Positions 8,269 to 16,241 of a DNA stretch of 34,710 bases are shown here, in pieces (position 1 is the stretch's first letter; each line of letters starts with the position of its first letter). The notes below the pieces were generated by a model. It did no database searches. It was given only the letters and a program-made list of their open reading frames with translations, and was not told the origin of the DNA. Source of the DNA: an uncultured Nitrospira sp. (lineage in GTDB: Bacteria; Nitrospirota; Nitrospiria; Nitrospirales; Nitrospiraceae); contig CABVRW010000032.1 of assembly GCA_902500785.1 (NCBI GenBank), positions 4,450 to 39,159 on the forward strand, given 5' to 3'. The position numbers were made by a program, and so were the translations under genes.

Positions 8269-8901
8269 ATGTCTGTGAAGGTGAAGATTTGCGGTCTGAC
8301 GAACGCAGAAGATGCGGCCGTGGCTGTGGCGGCCGGCGCCGACGCGATTGGGTTCGTGTTCCATAAGAAGAGCCCTCGTTGCGCTGAGCAGGCGGTGGTG
8401 AAGGCGATTGTGAAGGACCTGCCCCCGTTTGTCTTGCCGGTCGGCGTATTCGTGAATGAGGATGCCAAGGTGGTGCGCGACATCATGGACAGTTGTGGCC
8501 TCGCGCTTGCTCAGCTCCATGGCGACGAGACGGCCGCCTATTGCGAGACGCTTGGGCGTCCGGTGCTGAAGGCGATTCGCCTCAGGGATCGTCGCTCCTT
8601 TTTGGCCTTGGCCGAATTTCAAGGACGGGCCGGTGTGCGGGGATTCCTCGTAGATGCGTTTTCGCCCGATGCCTACGGTGGCACAGGACAAATCGCCGAT
8701 TGGTCGTTGGCGGCGGAAGCGGCAGGAGTGGCGCGTATTCTGCTGGCGGGTGGATTGACGCCGGATAATGTTGCACAAGCCATCGAGCAGGTCCGACCAT
8801 ACGGGGTCGATGTCAGTAGCGGTGTCGAGGCCAACCCCGGCAAGAAAGACCATGAGAAGGTACGGGCCTTCGTGCAGGCCGTCAGGCTTGTCTCCCGCTA
8901 G
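8269..8901 (+). CDS. trpF: Phosphoribosylanthranilate isomerase
   Basis: This 210-residue TIM-barrel isomerase converts phosphoribosylanthranilate to CdRP by Amadori rearrangement. It begins [14 protein letters not shown], where the cysteine is the conserved catalytic base, and has [31 protein letters not shown] (the Asp is the conserved general acid) and [13 protein letters not shown] followed by GVDVSSGVE, all diagnostic. I chose ATG 8269, 4 bases after the lipoprotein stop; an upstream extension to 8224 would overlap that gene without homology. Length is normal. Confidence 0.96.
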   Translation: MSVKVKICGLTNAEDAAVAVAAGADAIGFVFHKKSPRCAEQAVVKAIVKDLPPFVLPVGVFVNEDAKVVRDIMDSCGLALAQLHGDETAAYCETLGRPVLKAIRLRDRRSFLALAEFQGRAGVRGFLVDAFSPDAYGGTGQIADWSLAAEAAGVARILLAGGLTPDNVAQAIEQVRPYGVDVSSGVEANPGKKDHEKVRAFVQAVRLVSR

Positions 8902-8916
8902 GTCAGCGGCTATACT
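8888..8916 (+). promoter_or_regulatory. Possible internal promoter before trpB
   Basis: TTGTCT (8888-8893), a 17-base spacer and TATACT (8911-8916) lie at the end of trpF and in the short gap before trpB. They match four and five of six consensus bases. An internal promoter would allow trpBA to be expressed apart from the upstream genes. Confidence 0.35.
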
Positions 8917-8948
8917 TTTATGTTGCACGACTAGCTGAAGGAAAATGC

Positions 8949-10139
8949 ATGGCGATACCAGATGGACAGGGGCGGTTCGGAGCTTACGGAGGGCGGTATG
9001 TCCCTGAGACCCTCATGCCGGCGTTGTTGGAGTTGGAGGAAGTTTACCAACGCACGCGTCGGGACAAGAAGTTTCAAGCCGAGCTGAGACATTATTTGAA
9101 GGAATATGTCGGCCGGCCGACGCCCCTTTATTTCGCGCAACGTCTGACGAAGCGGTTGGGTGGCGCGAAGATTTATCTCAAGCGGGAAGACCTGTGCCAT
9201 ACCGGCGCCCACAAGATCAATAACGCCATCGGACAGGCCCTTCTTGCTCGTCGCATGAGGAAGCCGCGTCTCATTGCCGAGACCGGCGCGGGCCAGCATG
9301 GAGTGGCGACGGCGACGGTGGCCGCGATGTTCGGTCTCGAATGTGAAATCTACATGGGCACGGAAGATATGCAGCGCCAAGCGTTGAACGTCTTCCGGAT
9401 GCGGCTCCTCGGATCCACGGTGACGGGCGTCGATGCCGGCAGCCGAACGTTAAAGGACGCCATCAGCGAAGCGATGCGGGATTGGACGACCAATGTGCGG
9501 ACGACTCACTATGTGCTCGGCTCGGTCCTCGGCGCACATCCCTATCCGATGATGATCCGGGATTTTCAATCCGTGATCGGGCGCGAAGCCCGCAAGCAAA
9601 TTCTGACGGCGGAAGGCCGGCTTCCCGATTGCCTGATCGCCTGTGTCGGCGGCGGGAGTAATGCGATGGGGCTGTTCCATGCCTTCGTCCCGGACAAGAA
9701 GGTCAAGATGGTGGGGGTCGAAGCCGGCGGGCTTGGCGTCGCAAGCGGCAAACATGCGGCCCGGTTCGAAGGCGGGCGTCCTGGCGTGCTCCAAGGGACG
9801 ATGACCTATCTGCTGCAGGACGAGAACGGCCAGGTGAATCTCACCCATTCCGTGTCGGCAGGACTGGACTATGCGGCGGTGGGTCCGGAACACAGCTATT
9901 ACAAAGAAACGAATCGCGCCCAGTATACGTCGGTGACGGACGACGAAGCGTTGACCGCATTCGATCTCCTCGCGCGGGAGGAGGGGATTATGCCCGCGCT
10001 GGAAAGCGCCCACGCCATTGCCGAGGTCATGAAGTGCGCGCCCAAGATGAAAAAGAGCCAGATCCTCATCGTGAACTTATCCGGGCGAGGGGATAAGGAT
10101 GTGCAGCAAGTGGCCAGAATCAAGGGCGTGACGCTGTAG
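8949..10139 (+). CDS. trpB: Tryptophan synthase beta chain
   Basis: This 396-residue PLP enzyme condenses indole with serine to make tryptophan. The PLP lysine is Lys89 in [13 protein letters not shown]. Other motifs are [19 protein letters not shown] at the N-terminus, [13 protein letters not shown], the phosphate-binding [10 protein letters not shown], and NLSGRGDKD near the end. This is the classical TrpB1 type that pairs with TrpA, not the TrpB2 type. ATG 8949 has AAGGA just upstream (gaaggaaaatgc). A second ATG four bases upstream is out of frame. trpA follows after 63 bases. Confidence 0.98.
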   Translation: MAIPDGQGRFGAYGGRYVPETLMPALLELEEVYQRTRRDKKFQAELRHYLKEYVGRPTPLYFAQRLTKRLGGAKIYLKREDLCHTGAHKINNAIGQALLARRMRKPRLIAETGAGQHGVATATVAAMFGLECEIYMGTEDMQRQALNVFRMRLLGSTVTGVDAGSRTLKDAISEAMRDWTTNVRTTHYVLGSVLGAHPYPMMIRDFQSVIGREARKQILTAEGRLPDCLIACVGGGSNAMGLFHAFVPDKKVKMVGVEAGGLGVASGKHAARFEGGRPGVLQGTMTYLLQDENGQVNLTHSVSAGLDYAAVGPEHSYYKETNRAQYTSVTDDEALTAFDLLAREEGIMPALESAHAIAEVMKCAPKMKKSQILIVNLSGRGDKDVQQVARIKGVTL

Positions 10140-10202
10140 CAGGTGGTTGGAACGTCATGAAATTCGTGTTGAAGGACAAACGAGAGGCGTAGATATATCC
10201 AC

Positions 10203-11003
10203 ATGAATCGCTTGGATCACACATTGACTCAGTTGAGGGCGAAGGGGGAGAAAGCGCTTATCACCTACATCATGGCCGGTGATCCGTCGTTGCAAGAGAC
10301 GGAACAACTGGTGCTTGAATTGGAACGGGCCGGCGCCGACGTGATTGAATTGGGTGTTCCCTTTTCCGATCCCATCGCCGACGGACCGGTCATTCAGAAA
10401 GCCGCCGAGCGCGGCCTGCGAAGCGGCACCTCTCTTCGAAAGATTCTGGAGTCGGTGAGACATCTGCGTATCTCGACCCAAATTCCCATCGTGTTGATGG
10501 CCTATTACAACAACATCCATGCCTTCGGCGAAGCAGACTTCTGCCGGAGCGCTGCGGATGCCGGGGTGGATGGCCTGATCGTGCCGGACATGCCGCCGGA
10601 TGAGGCGGGACCGCTGCGTGGCCCGGCTGATGCAGTCGGACTCCACCTGATTTTTCTATTGGCGCCGACCAGCACGGCTTCGCGGCGTGCCTATGTGGCA
10701 AAGGAGTCCGGCGGATTTGTCTATTATGTTTCCATCACGGGCATTACTGGCGCTAAACTACACGACATGGCGGGGGTGCGCGATAACGTCGCCAAGATCA
10801 GGAAGCACACCAAAACGCCTGTTGCCGTCGGATTTGGAGTGGCGACTCCGGACGATGCCGCGCGCGTCGCCAGCGTCGCTGACGGCGTCATTGTAGGCAG
10901 CGCGATTGTCCGTCGTGTTGGGGACCATGGTCAGGATGGCCGACTTGTTCAGGAAGTGGGTGCCTTCGTTCGATCCCTCAAGGTGGCGATGCAGCCTGTC
11001 TAG
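10203..11003 (+). CDS. trpA: Tryptophan synthase alpha chain
   Basis: This 266-residue TIM-barrel subunit cleaves indole-3-glycerol phosphate and passes indole through the tunnel to TrpB. The catalytic Glu49 and Asp60 stand in the segment IELGVPFSDPIADGP, at the same numbering as the enteric enzyme. PVGFGVATPDDA and DGVIVGSAIV form the phosphate-binding end of the barrel. FVYYVSITGITGAK is the usual loop 6 region with its glycine and threonine. It is the last gene of the operon; a GC-rich stem-loop overlaps its stop codon. Confidence 0.97.
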   Translation: MNRLDHTLTQLRAKGEKALITYIMAGDPSLQETEQLVLELERAGADVIELGVPFSDPIADGPVIQKAAERGLRSGTSLRKILESVRHLRISTQIPIVLMAYYNNIHAFGEADFCRSAADAGVDGLIVPDMPPDEAGPLRGPADAVGLHLIFLLAPTSTASRRAYVAKESGGFVYYVSITGITGAKLHDMAGVRDNVAKIRKHTKTPVAVGFGVATPDDAARVASVADGVIVGSAIVRRVGDHGQDGRLVQEVGAFVRSLKVAMQPV

Positions 11004-11022
11004 CCGGCGGGTCTCGCCGGCT
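11002..11022 (+). terminator. GC-rich stem-loop at the end of the trp operon
   Basis: AGCCGGCG (11002-11009) pairs with CGCCGGCT (11015-11022) around a 5-base loop, directly at the trpA stop codon. There is no good T-run after it (gttcgatattcc), so termination would be weak or factor-assisted. Its position at the operon end supports a 3' end function. Confidence 0.4.
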
Positions 11023-11207
11023 GTTCGATATTCCCTCACCATTTTCGATCGATCTTCTCGGGAGTCATTCCCATGGAGCCCAGTCCGTATGGTCGTCCAG
11101 ACCACGGGTAGGGTGACCGCGTGCCCGTTTCCGACCAGATTCGATGCGTCTATGGCAGCGGTTCCATGCCTGCCTTGCAATGATTGTCCTTCACATGAGG
11201 AGATGCC

Positions 11208-12284
11208 ATGGCCCTAGCTCGCCGGAAGGTCAGCCGAATCGCTCGCAAAACGAGTTCTCAATCCACATCGGTCGCTCCACGCCGGACCACGTCACGCAAG
11301 CCCACACCGATGGGAGACGAGCGCTTGATCCGCACCCTGCAACAACGATTGTTTGAGACCGTGTGTAATCCGGACGGGGAGGCCCGTTCACCCATCGGTG
11401 TGTCGGCGTCGTTCGTGCAGCTCTTCCGGCAGCTGACGAAAGTCGAGGGCATTGCCGTGTATGTGCGTGACGAGCAGACGCGAGAAATGACCTGTCTGGC
11501 CGAGGCCGGTTGCGCCAATAGCTCCCTGGCTGGACAGTGGCGGGAGATGCTGGCGAAGGCGGAACAGCAGGGGCAGATCGTGAGCGGAGGCTTACATGGG
11601 TTTCGGTTGCATCGTATCGGACGGATGGAAGGGCTCATCATGGTGCAAACCGAGAAATCGCCGCGCCTGACCTCGCGCAAGCTGCGCGCCGTCGTCGAGG
11701 CCGTCGAGCCGTGGTTGGCGGTGGCCCTGGACCATGCCAGGTTGACAGTCAAATATGCCGCGAAAATTCTGCGGATTCAGCATATGGAGCAGGTCAGCGA
11801 TCTCTTGAATTCGTCCCTGGGCGAGGAAGAAAAATTACGTCGCGCGTTAGATGCCGCGATTCGTTTGGTTGAAGCCGAGGCCGGGGCGTTGTTTCTCGGT
11901 GCCGTCGACGGAACATTGAAGCTCTATGCGGTTGCCGGGGAGCACGCGGCTGGATTGTCGGCTCTTCAGTCGGCCATCGCTGCCGCAGTTCATCGCACAG
12001 GCCAGGCCGTTCTCATCACTCAGGGAGTACAGGATGCCCGATTGGTCTCCGGTCAAGGATGGCAGACCGCCATCTCGGTGGCGTCTCTCGTCTCCGTTCC
12101 CGTCCGCACGGGGGCACAGGCTGTGGGCGTCTTGGAAGTGGTCAACCGACGCAGCGGTAAACCATTCAGCAATTGGGATGTGTTGGAACTGGCGAGTCTC
12201 TCGAATCAGTTCGGGTTGGCGATCGATAACTTACGGAGACGAGCGGTCGGAACAGGCGGCACGAAACCGGTCGGGCAAGGTTAA
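11208..12284 (+). CDS. GAF-domain protein
   Basis: This 358-residue soluble protein has a basic, Ser/Thr/Arg-rich N-terminal tail (residues 1-40), a first sensory-like region (about 45-165, with GIAVYVRDEQTREMTCLAE), a short helix, and a clear C-terminal GAF domain (about 195-345: LLNSSLGEEEKLRRALDAAIRLVEAEAGALFL and SLVSVPVRTGAQAVGVLEVVNRRSGKPFSNWDVLELASLSNQFGLAI). GAF domains bind small ligands such as cyclic nucleotides or hemes. No kinase, GGDEF, HD-GYP or DNA-binding output domain is present, so it probably acts by protein-protein contact. ATG 11208 has AGGAGA five bases upstream. Its stop overlaps the stop of the convergent lipoprotein gene within TTAA. Confidence 0.85.
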   Translation: MALARRKVSRIARKTSSQSTSVAPRRTTSRKPTPMGDERLIRTLQQRLFETVCNPDGEARSPIGVSASFVQLFRQLTKVEGIAVYVRDEQTREMTCLAEAGCANSSLAGQWREMLAKAEQQGQIVSGGLHGFRLHRIGRMEGLIMVQTEKSPRLTSRKLRAVVEAVEPWLAVALDHARLTVKYAAKILRIQHMEQVSDLLNSSLGEEEKLRRALDAAIRLVEAEAGALFLGAVDGTLKLYAVAGEHAAGLSALQSAIAAAVHRTGQAVLITQGVQDARLVSGQGWQTAISVASLVSVPVRTGAQAVGVLEVVNRRSGKPFSNWDVLELASLSNQFGLAIDNLRRRAVGTGGTKPVGQG

Positions 12285-12886
12285 CGTTTCTCCGGCGGCA
12301 TGTACTTGATCATGTCCGACGCCAGCTTGGTCGCAAGATCCCGCATATCCGGACGAATGAACAGGTAACTTTCCTGCACCTGGTGACGCGCCTTCCACAC
12401 GATGGCGCCGTTCACGGCATCCACCAGTCGCATGCTCAGGCCTACGCGGGCGATATTATCGCCCTCCTCTCTCGTATACTCCCAGGCATTCACCTTGACC
12501 ACCAGCAGAGAGTCGGCTCCCAGCGCCTGTCCGATCTTAATCGCGGAATTTTTGTCCGATTGACCGGTCGTTTCCATGCGTGAGAAGTAGGTCACGAGCG
12601 CATCGAACGCGTCTTTGGTGGTCTGGAAGGTATCGGTCACCTGGTCTGGTGGAACCACTTTTTCCACGCGGCGACTCTTGATCAGTACCTTGGCCACGAC
12701 TTCTTCGACGTCTTCGCGGGCGCTATCGTAGTTTCCGGAAATCGGGAGAATCGCCATCGTTTTGGGGTAGAAGCCTCGCGCGGCCGGCCCTTCCCACATC
12801 TCTTGCAAGCCCCCGCAGCCGGCGAGGAGGCCGGTCATCATGAGGCAAAGCACAACGCTGATTGTGGAGCAGATGTGTCGTGTCAT
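12281..12886 (-). CDS. LpoB/CsgG-like (DUF799-type) lipoprotein
   Basis: This 201-residue predicted lipoprotein has signal peptide MTRHICSTISVVLCLMMTGL and lipobox LAGC (Cys24). The mature domain begins with YPKTMAILPISG, followed by DVEEVVAKVLIKSRRVEKVV, IGQALGADSLLVVKVNAWEY, a segment ending VNGAIVWKARHQ and a final helix. This alpha/beta order is that of the TolB-N/CsgG/LpoB-like lipoproteins and of GNA1162 (DUF799). The family's roles include activating penicillin-binding proteins or building secretion pores; the role here is not known. I chose ATG 12886 because it gives a proper signal peptide; a TTG at 12919 is open but adds residues without support. It lies 47 bases after the outer-membrane protein gene and probably shares its promoter. 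Confidence 0.8.
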   Translation of the reverse strand: MTRHICSTISVVLCLMMTGLLAGCGGLQEMWEGPAARGFYPKTMAILPISGNYDSAREDVEEVVAKVLIKSRRVEKVVPPDQVTDTFQTTKDAFDALVTYFSRMETTGQSDKNSAIKIGQALGADSLLVVKVNAWEYTREEGDNIARVGLSMRLVDAVNGAIVWKARHQVQESYLFIRPDMRDLATKLASDMIKYMPPEKR

Positions 12887-12933
12887 GGTTCGTACAACAA
12901 GTGTAGCAGAATGGTTCAATGCCGAAGGCGATC

Positions 12934-14079
12934 TTAGAAGGTCAAGGCTATAGATCCCGACGCCAAGGCGGCCTGGTCCCTGAAATCATACCCGCCGGCG
13001 ATGTCGATCCGCAAGGCAAGGATACGGAGACCGAAGCCGGCGGTCGGAATGAACGGCGTTTTTGCATCCTGCATATTCTTCAATGCACCGACCCTGAAGG
13101 AGAGGAGCTCCGACAAGATAGTCTGCTCGGCTCCCAGGCTCAGGAGCTGACTATGGACGCCGGGGGTGAGCGTGTTGTTCTTCGTAATATCCACATCCGC
13201 GCTCAACGTCAAGGAATTGTAGGGGTTGACGGCGAGGCCGGTCCGGATCTGCGGGAGCAATTTGAATTTATCCCCATTGGGCGCATCGAAGGTCGGCGCG
13301 TTGATGTCCTTGGCCACGATACCCATCCGCAACCAGGATGAGGGTCGAAACATGGCACCCACGTCGATGCCTATGGCGGTCGAAATTTTGGCGCGCCCGA
13401 TGTCCTCGAACACTCTCACGTCGTCGCTGGCGCCGCGGATGTTGGTCGCGCCCGTGTAGGCCGCCCCCTGGATGACCTTGCCGGTCACACCGATCGAAAA
13501 CACCCGGTCCATGAAGGCGTAGGCATAGGAGAGGGCGGCTTGCCGGACTTCGAGCCCGTTCATGGCGAATTGCCCGTTGACGGTGAGATTGGTGCCGTTA
13601 TTGGTAAATCCCACCGGGCTTCGCAGGAATCCGCCGGACGTGGCGACATCCGAGACATTGAATCCCAGCGCATGTTCGCCGAAGTTGCCCTTGACGTAGA
13701 AGCCGCCCGAGGCGGCCGCAGTGAGGTTGGTGCCTGGCCGGTTGATGCGATTGATCTGTTGTTGAAGTCGGGCGATGTTGGCGGCCGACGTATCGTTCAA
13801 GTTTAGATTGTTGATGTCTTTCAAGGAGTCAAAGACGTCGCCGCGATCGACGACCTGTCCGCTGCCCTGAAAGCGAATATCGAATTTCTTGCTCATCGCC
13901 ATCCCGGCGGGATTCCAATAGGTCGCGAGAGAGTCGGTGGTCGTGGCCACGCCGGCCCCACCCATGCCCATTTGACGTGACCCTACGATGACAAACTCCA
14001 CTGCGGCCGCCTGGAGCGGCAAGAGAATGGCCAGGAACAGGGTCGTCAACCGGACGTACGAGGTGAGCGGTCGGTTCAT
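12934..14079 (-). CDS. Outer-membrane beta-barrel protein (TraF_2/FadL-PorV-like)
   Basis: This 381-residue protein has a signal peptide ending LPLQAAA (cleavage near residue 26). The mature start VEFVIVGSRQMGMGGAGVATTTDSLATYWNPAGMA is the classic N-terminal block of the conjugal-transfer TraF-like/FadL/PorV barrels. The rest alternates hydrophobic and polar residues as in beta strands (for example RIDIAGGYDF and SGSIALTF) and ends in Phe, the usual BAM recognition residue. Residues about 85-120 form a helical insert (NNLNLNDTSAANIARLQQQI). The presence of a TraF-type barrel does not imply conjugation; no transfer genes are near. ATG 14079 lies about 33 bases from a predicted transcription start. 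Hydrophobic-substrate transport or an assembly role are both possible. Confidence 0.85.
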   Translation of the reverse strand: MNRPLTSYVRLTTLFLAILLPLQAAAVEFVIVGSRQMGMGGAGVATTTDSLATYWNPAGMAMSKKFDIRFQGSGQVVDRGDVFDSLKDINNLNLNDTSAANIARLQQQINRINRPGTNLTAAASGGFYVKGNFGEHALGFNVSDVATSGGFLRSPVGFTNNGTNLTVNGQFAMNGLEVRQAALSYAYAFMDRVFSIGVTGKVIQGAAYTGATNIRGASDDVRVFEDIGRAKISTAIGIDVGAMFRPSSWLRMGIVAKDINAPTFDAPNGDKFKLLPQIRTGLAVNPYNSLTLSADVDITKNNTLTPGVHSQLLSLGAEQTILSELLSFRVGALKNMQDAKTPFIPTAGFGLRILALRIDIAGGYDFRDQAALASGSIALTF

Positions 14080-14118
14080 AGAGCGGTCGAACTCCAATTT
14101 CAGCGATGAGGCTGGCTC

Positions 14119-14147
14119 AGTCTACGCAAAGATCCTGAAGGCGTCAA
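14119..14147 (-). promoter_or_regulatory. Predicted sigma-70 promoter for the outer-membrane protein and lipoprotein pair
   Basis: On the minus strand TTGACG (14147-14142), a 17-base spacer and TAGACT (14124-14119) match five of six and four of six consensus bases. Transcription would begin near 14112. This suggests that the pair is transcribed separately from the lnt-lolD group upstream. Confidence 0.5.
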
Positions 14148-14221
14148 GAAATCACCGTCGAGGTCTGAGACGTCGTTCATGCCGCATGAGCAGCCGATGG
14201 CTGTCAGCTTGTGCTGATGCG

Positions 14222-14965
14222 TTACGAGGACACGATCATCCCATCTTGCATGGATACGATACGGTCGGCTTGGGAGGATAGTTTGTCGTTATGAGTGACG
14301 ATCACGAACGTCGTCCCGCGTGACCGGTTCAATTGACGAAGCAAGGCGAATAAGGCGTCCCCTGTGTGCGTATCGAGGTTGCCCGTCGGTTCATCGGCCA
14401 GCACGAGATCCGGTTGTTGCATCAAGGCGCGCGCGACGGAGACCCGTTGTTGTTCACCGCCTGACAGTTCGCCTGGTTTGTGGTGGAGTCGATCGGCCAA
14501 CCCCACCTCGCCGAGGAGTTTCGTCGCTTCGCCGACGACATCAGCCATGTCACGCTTCTGAATCATCGCCGGGAGACAGGCGTTTTCCAGAGCCGAGAAT
14601 TCAGGGAGCAGATGGTGAAATTGAAACACGAAGCCGACGCGTTTGTTTCGAAACTCTGCCTGCTGGTGCTCCGTGAGCTGAAAGAGATTTTGCCCATCGA
14701 ACGACACGGTGCCCTTCGTGGGTCGATCCAAGGTGCCGAGGATTTGGAGCAACGTGCTCTTGCCTGCTCCGGACGCTCCCATGATGGCGATCAGTTCACC
14801 GCGTGCGATGTGCAGGTTGATGGAGTTCAGCACCACCAATTCCCGACCACCCATCGGAAACGACTTATAGAGATCGACGACGTCAATCATGTCTGTATGG
14901 CAATCTGTGATGTGCGATGGTCCATCTTCATGCTCAGAAATATCCTGATCTTCGGCTGCCGTCAC
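14222..14965 (-). CDS. lolD: Lipoprotein-releasing ABC transporter ATPase LolD
   Basis: This 247-residue ABC ATPase powers release of lipoproteins from the inner membrane with LolC/E. Walker A is GASGAGKST (residues 63-71), the Q-loop region is [16 protein letters not shown], the signature is [15 protein letters not shown], Walker B is [12 protein letters not shown] and the H-loop is FVIVTHN. The FHHLLPEF element is typical of LolD within the MacB/FtsE-like family. The GTG at 14965 overlaps the upstream permease stop (GTGA), supporting coupled translation. An internal ATG at 14890 gives the canonical start [11 protein letters not shown] and may be the true one, because the first 25 residues are not conserved in the family. 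Confidence 0.93.
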   Translation of the reverse strand: MTAAEDQDISEHEDGPSHITDCHTDMIDVVDLYKSFPMGGRELVVLNSINLHIARGELIAIMGASGAGKSTLLQILGTLDRPTKGTVSFDGQNLFQLTEHQQAEFRNKRVGFVFQFHHLLPEFSALENACLPAMIQKRDMADVVGEATKLLGEVGLADRLHHKPGELSGGEQQRVSVARALMQQPDLVLADEPTGNLDTHTGDALFALLRQLNRSRGTTFVIVTHNDKLSSQADRIVSMQDGMIVSS

Positions 14966-16239
14966 TCATAGCGGAGGGCGGCGGCCGGGTCGAGTTTTGC
15001 CGCTTGGAGCGACGGGTACAGCGTGGCGACAAAACTGATCAGGATGGCCGAACCTGCGACAAGCAACACATCGGAGCCGAGCACGTGAACCGGGATACGG
15101 GAGATGTAGTAGACCGTCGGGTCGAAGGTCCAAAAGGTCTGGATCAGCCACAGAAACGTATACCCCAGGGGGACGCCGATGGCTGCCCCGGAACAACCGA
15201 TAATCAGGCCGTTCAGCATAAAAATACGCATGATGCCTTTACGTGTCGCTCCCATCGCTTTGAGGATCGCGATCTCACGCTGTTTTTCCGTCACGATCAT
15301 CGTCAGGGTGCTGACGATATTGAAGGAGGCGACGATGGTGATGAGGACCAACAACAGGAACATCATCGTCTTTTCCAATTTGAGCGCTGAGAAAAGGTTG
15401 CGATTCATCTGCATCCAGTCCCTTGCCCAGAAGGAAAAGCCTAGATGCTGCTCAATCGCCCGCGCGATGTCCGCGGCACGAAACACGTCGGTGACTTTGA
15501 CCTCGATGCCGGTCACGCTGGCGCCCATGTTGAAAAACTTCTGGGCCTCTCCGAGTTCGATGTAGGCAAGAGAGGAATCGTATTCGTACATGCCGGATTG
15601 AAAAATGCCGACGACGACGAACTGTCGAATCTTCGGCGTCATGCTGGCGCCTGTGACCGGACCGACCGGGGAGACCACGTTCAACGTATCGCCGGGGAAG
15701 GCGCCGAGCCGCATCGAGAGCTCTTTTCCGAGCACGATTCCCGGCCGCATGGCCGTGTCGGGACCGTTCGGCTCCCGTTCCTTCTCGGGAATGGCCACTT
15801 TATTCGGACGGGAGAGGTCGTCAAGGTGGCCGCTGACGAGGTTGTGGGCCAGCTCGGTGACGGTGCCTTCCCTCGCGGGATCGATCCCGCGAAGAATGAT
15901 GCCCTGGACACCCGTTGGAGAGGTGAGGAGGACTTGTCGGAAAATGAACGGGGTCGCGGCGACGACATCAGGAACAGCCGCGACCTTCTTCACCTGGTCC
16001 TCGTAGTCGACCATCGATTCTTTCATGCGGTCGTTCACGAGGATGTGCGCAGTCGTGCCGAGAATCTTGGCCTGCACATCTTCCTTGAACCCGGTCATGA
16101 TCCCGACCGTGCCGATCAACGCGGCCACGCCGAGCGTAATTCCGGCGATGGAGACGATCGTGTTGAAGGAGATGGTGCGGTTGCGTCGTTTCGCACGCAG
16201 GTAGCGCAATCCGATAAAGATTTCATAGGGCAGCGCCAT
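14962..16239 (-). CDS. lolC: Lipoprotein-releasing ABC transporter permease LolC/LolE
   Basis: This 425-residue inner-membrane permease has the LolCE/MacB topology. TM1 is near residues 25-48 (SFNTIVSIAGITLGVAALIGTV), then comes a large periplasmic domain (about 50-275), followed by three C-terminal TM segments (FLLLVLITIVASFNIVSTL, LNGLIIGCSGAAIGVPLGYTF and LLVAGSAILISFVATLY). The start IFIGLRYLRAKRRNRTISFNT and the TEKQREIAILKAMGATRKGIMRIF coupling helix are typical. With LolD it extracts lipoproteins for delivery to the outer membrane. Only one permease gene is present, so it may form a homodimer (the LolF-type situation) and stand for both LolC and LolE. It starts 2 bases after the lysS stop. 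Confidence 0.93.
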   Translation of the reverse strand: MALPYEIFIGLRYLRAKRRNRTISFNTIVSIAGITLGVAALIGTVGIMTGFKEDVQAKILGTTAHILVNDRMKESMVDYEDQVKKVAAVPDVVAATPFIFRQVLLTSPTGVQGIILRGIDPAREGTVTELAHNLVSGHLDDLSRPNKVAIPEKEREPNGPDTAMRPGIVLGKELSMRLGAFPGDTLNVVSPVGPVTGASMTPKIRQFVVVGIFQSGMYEYDSSLAYIELGEAQKFFNMGASVTGIEVKVTDVFRAADIARAIEQHLGFSFWARDWMQMNRNLFSALKLEKTMMFLLLVLITIVASFNIVSTLTMIVTEKQREIAILKAMGATRKGIMRIFMLNGLIIGCSGAAIGVPLGYTFLWLIQTFWTFDPTVYYISRIPVHVLGSDVLLVAGSAILISFVATLYPSLQAAKLDPAAALRYE

Positions 16240-16241
16240 GT

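Noticed and set aside
12934-14079. Evidence for a conjugative element from the TraF-like protein
   Set aside because: The barrel family is widespread outside conjugation, and no relaxase, pilus, integrase or att repeat is present.
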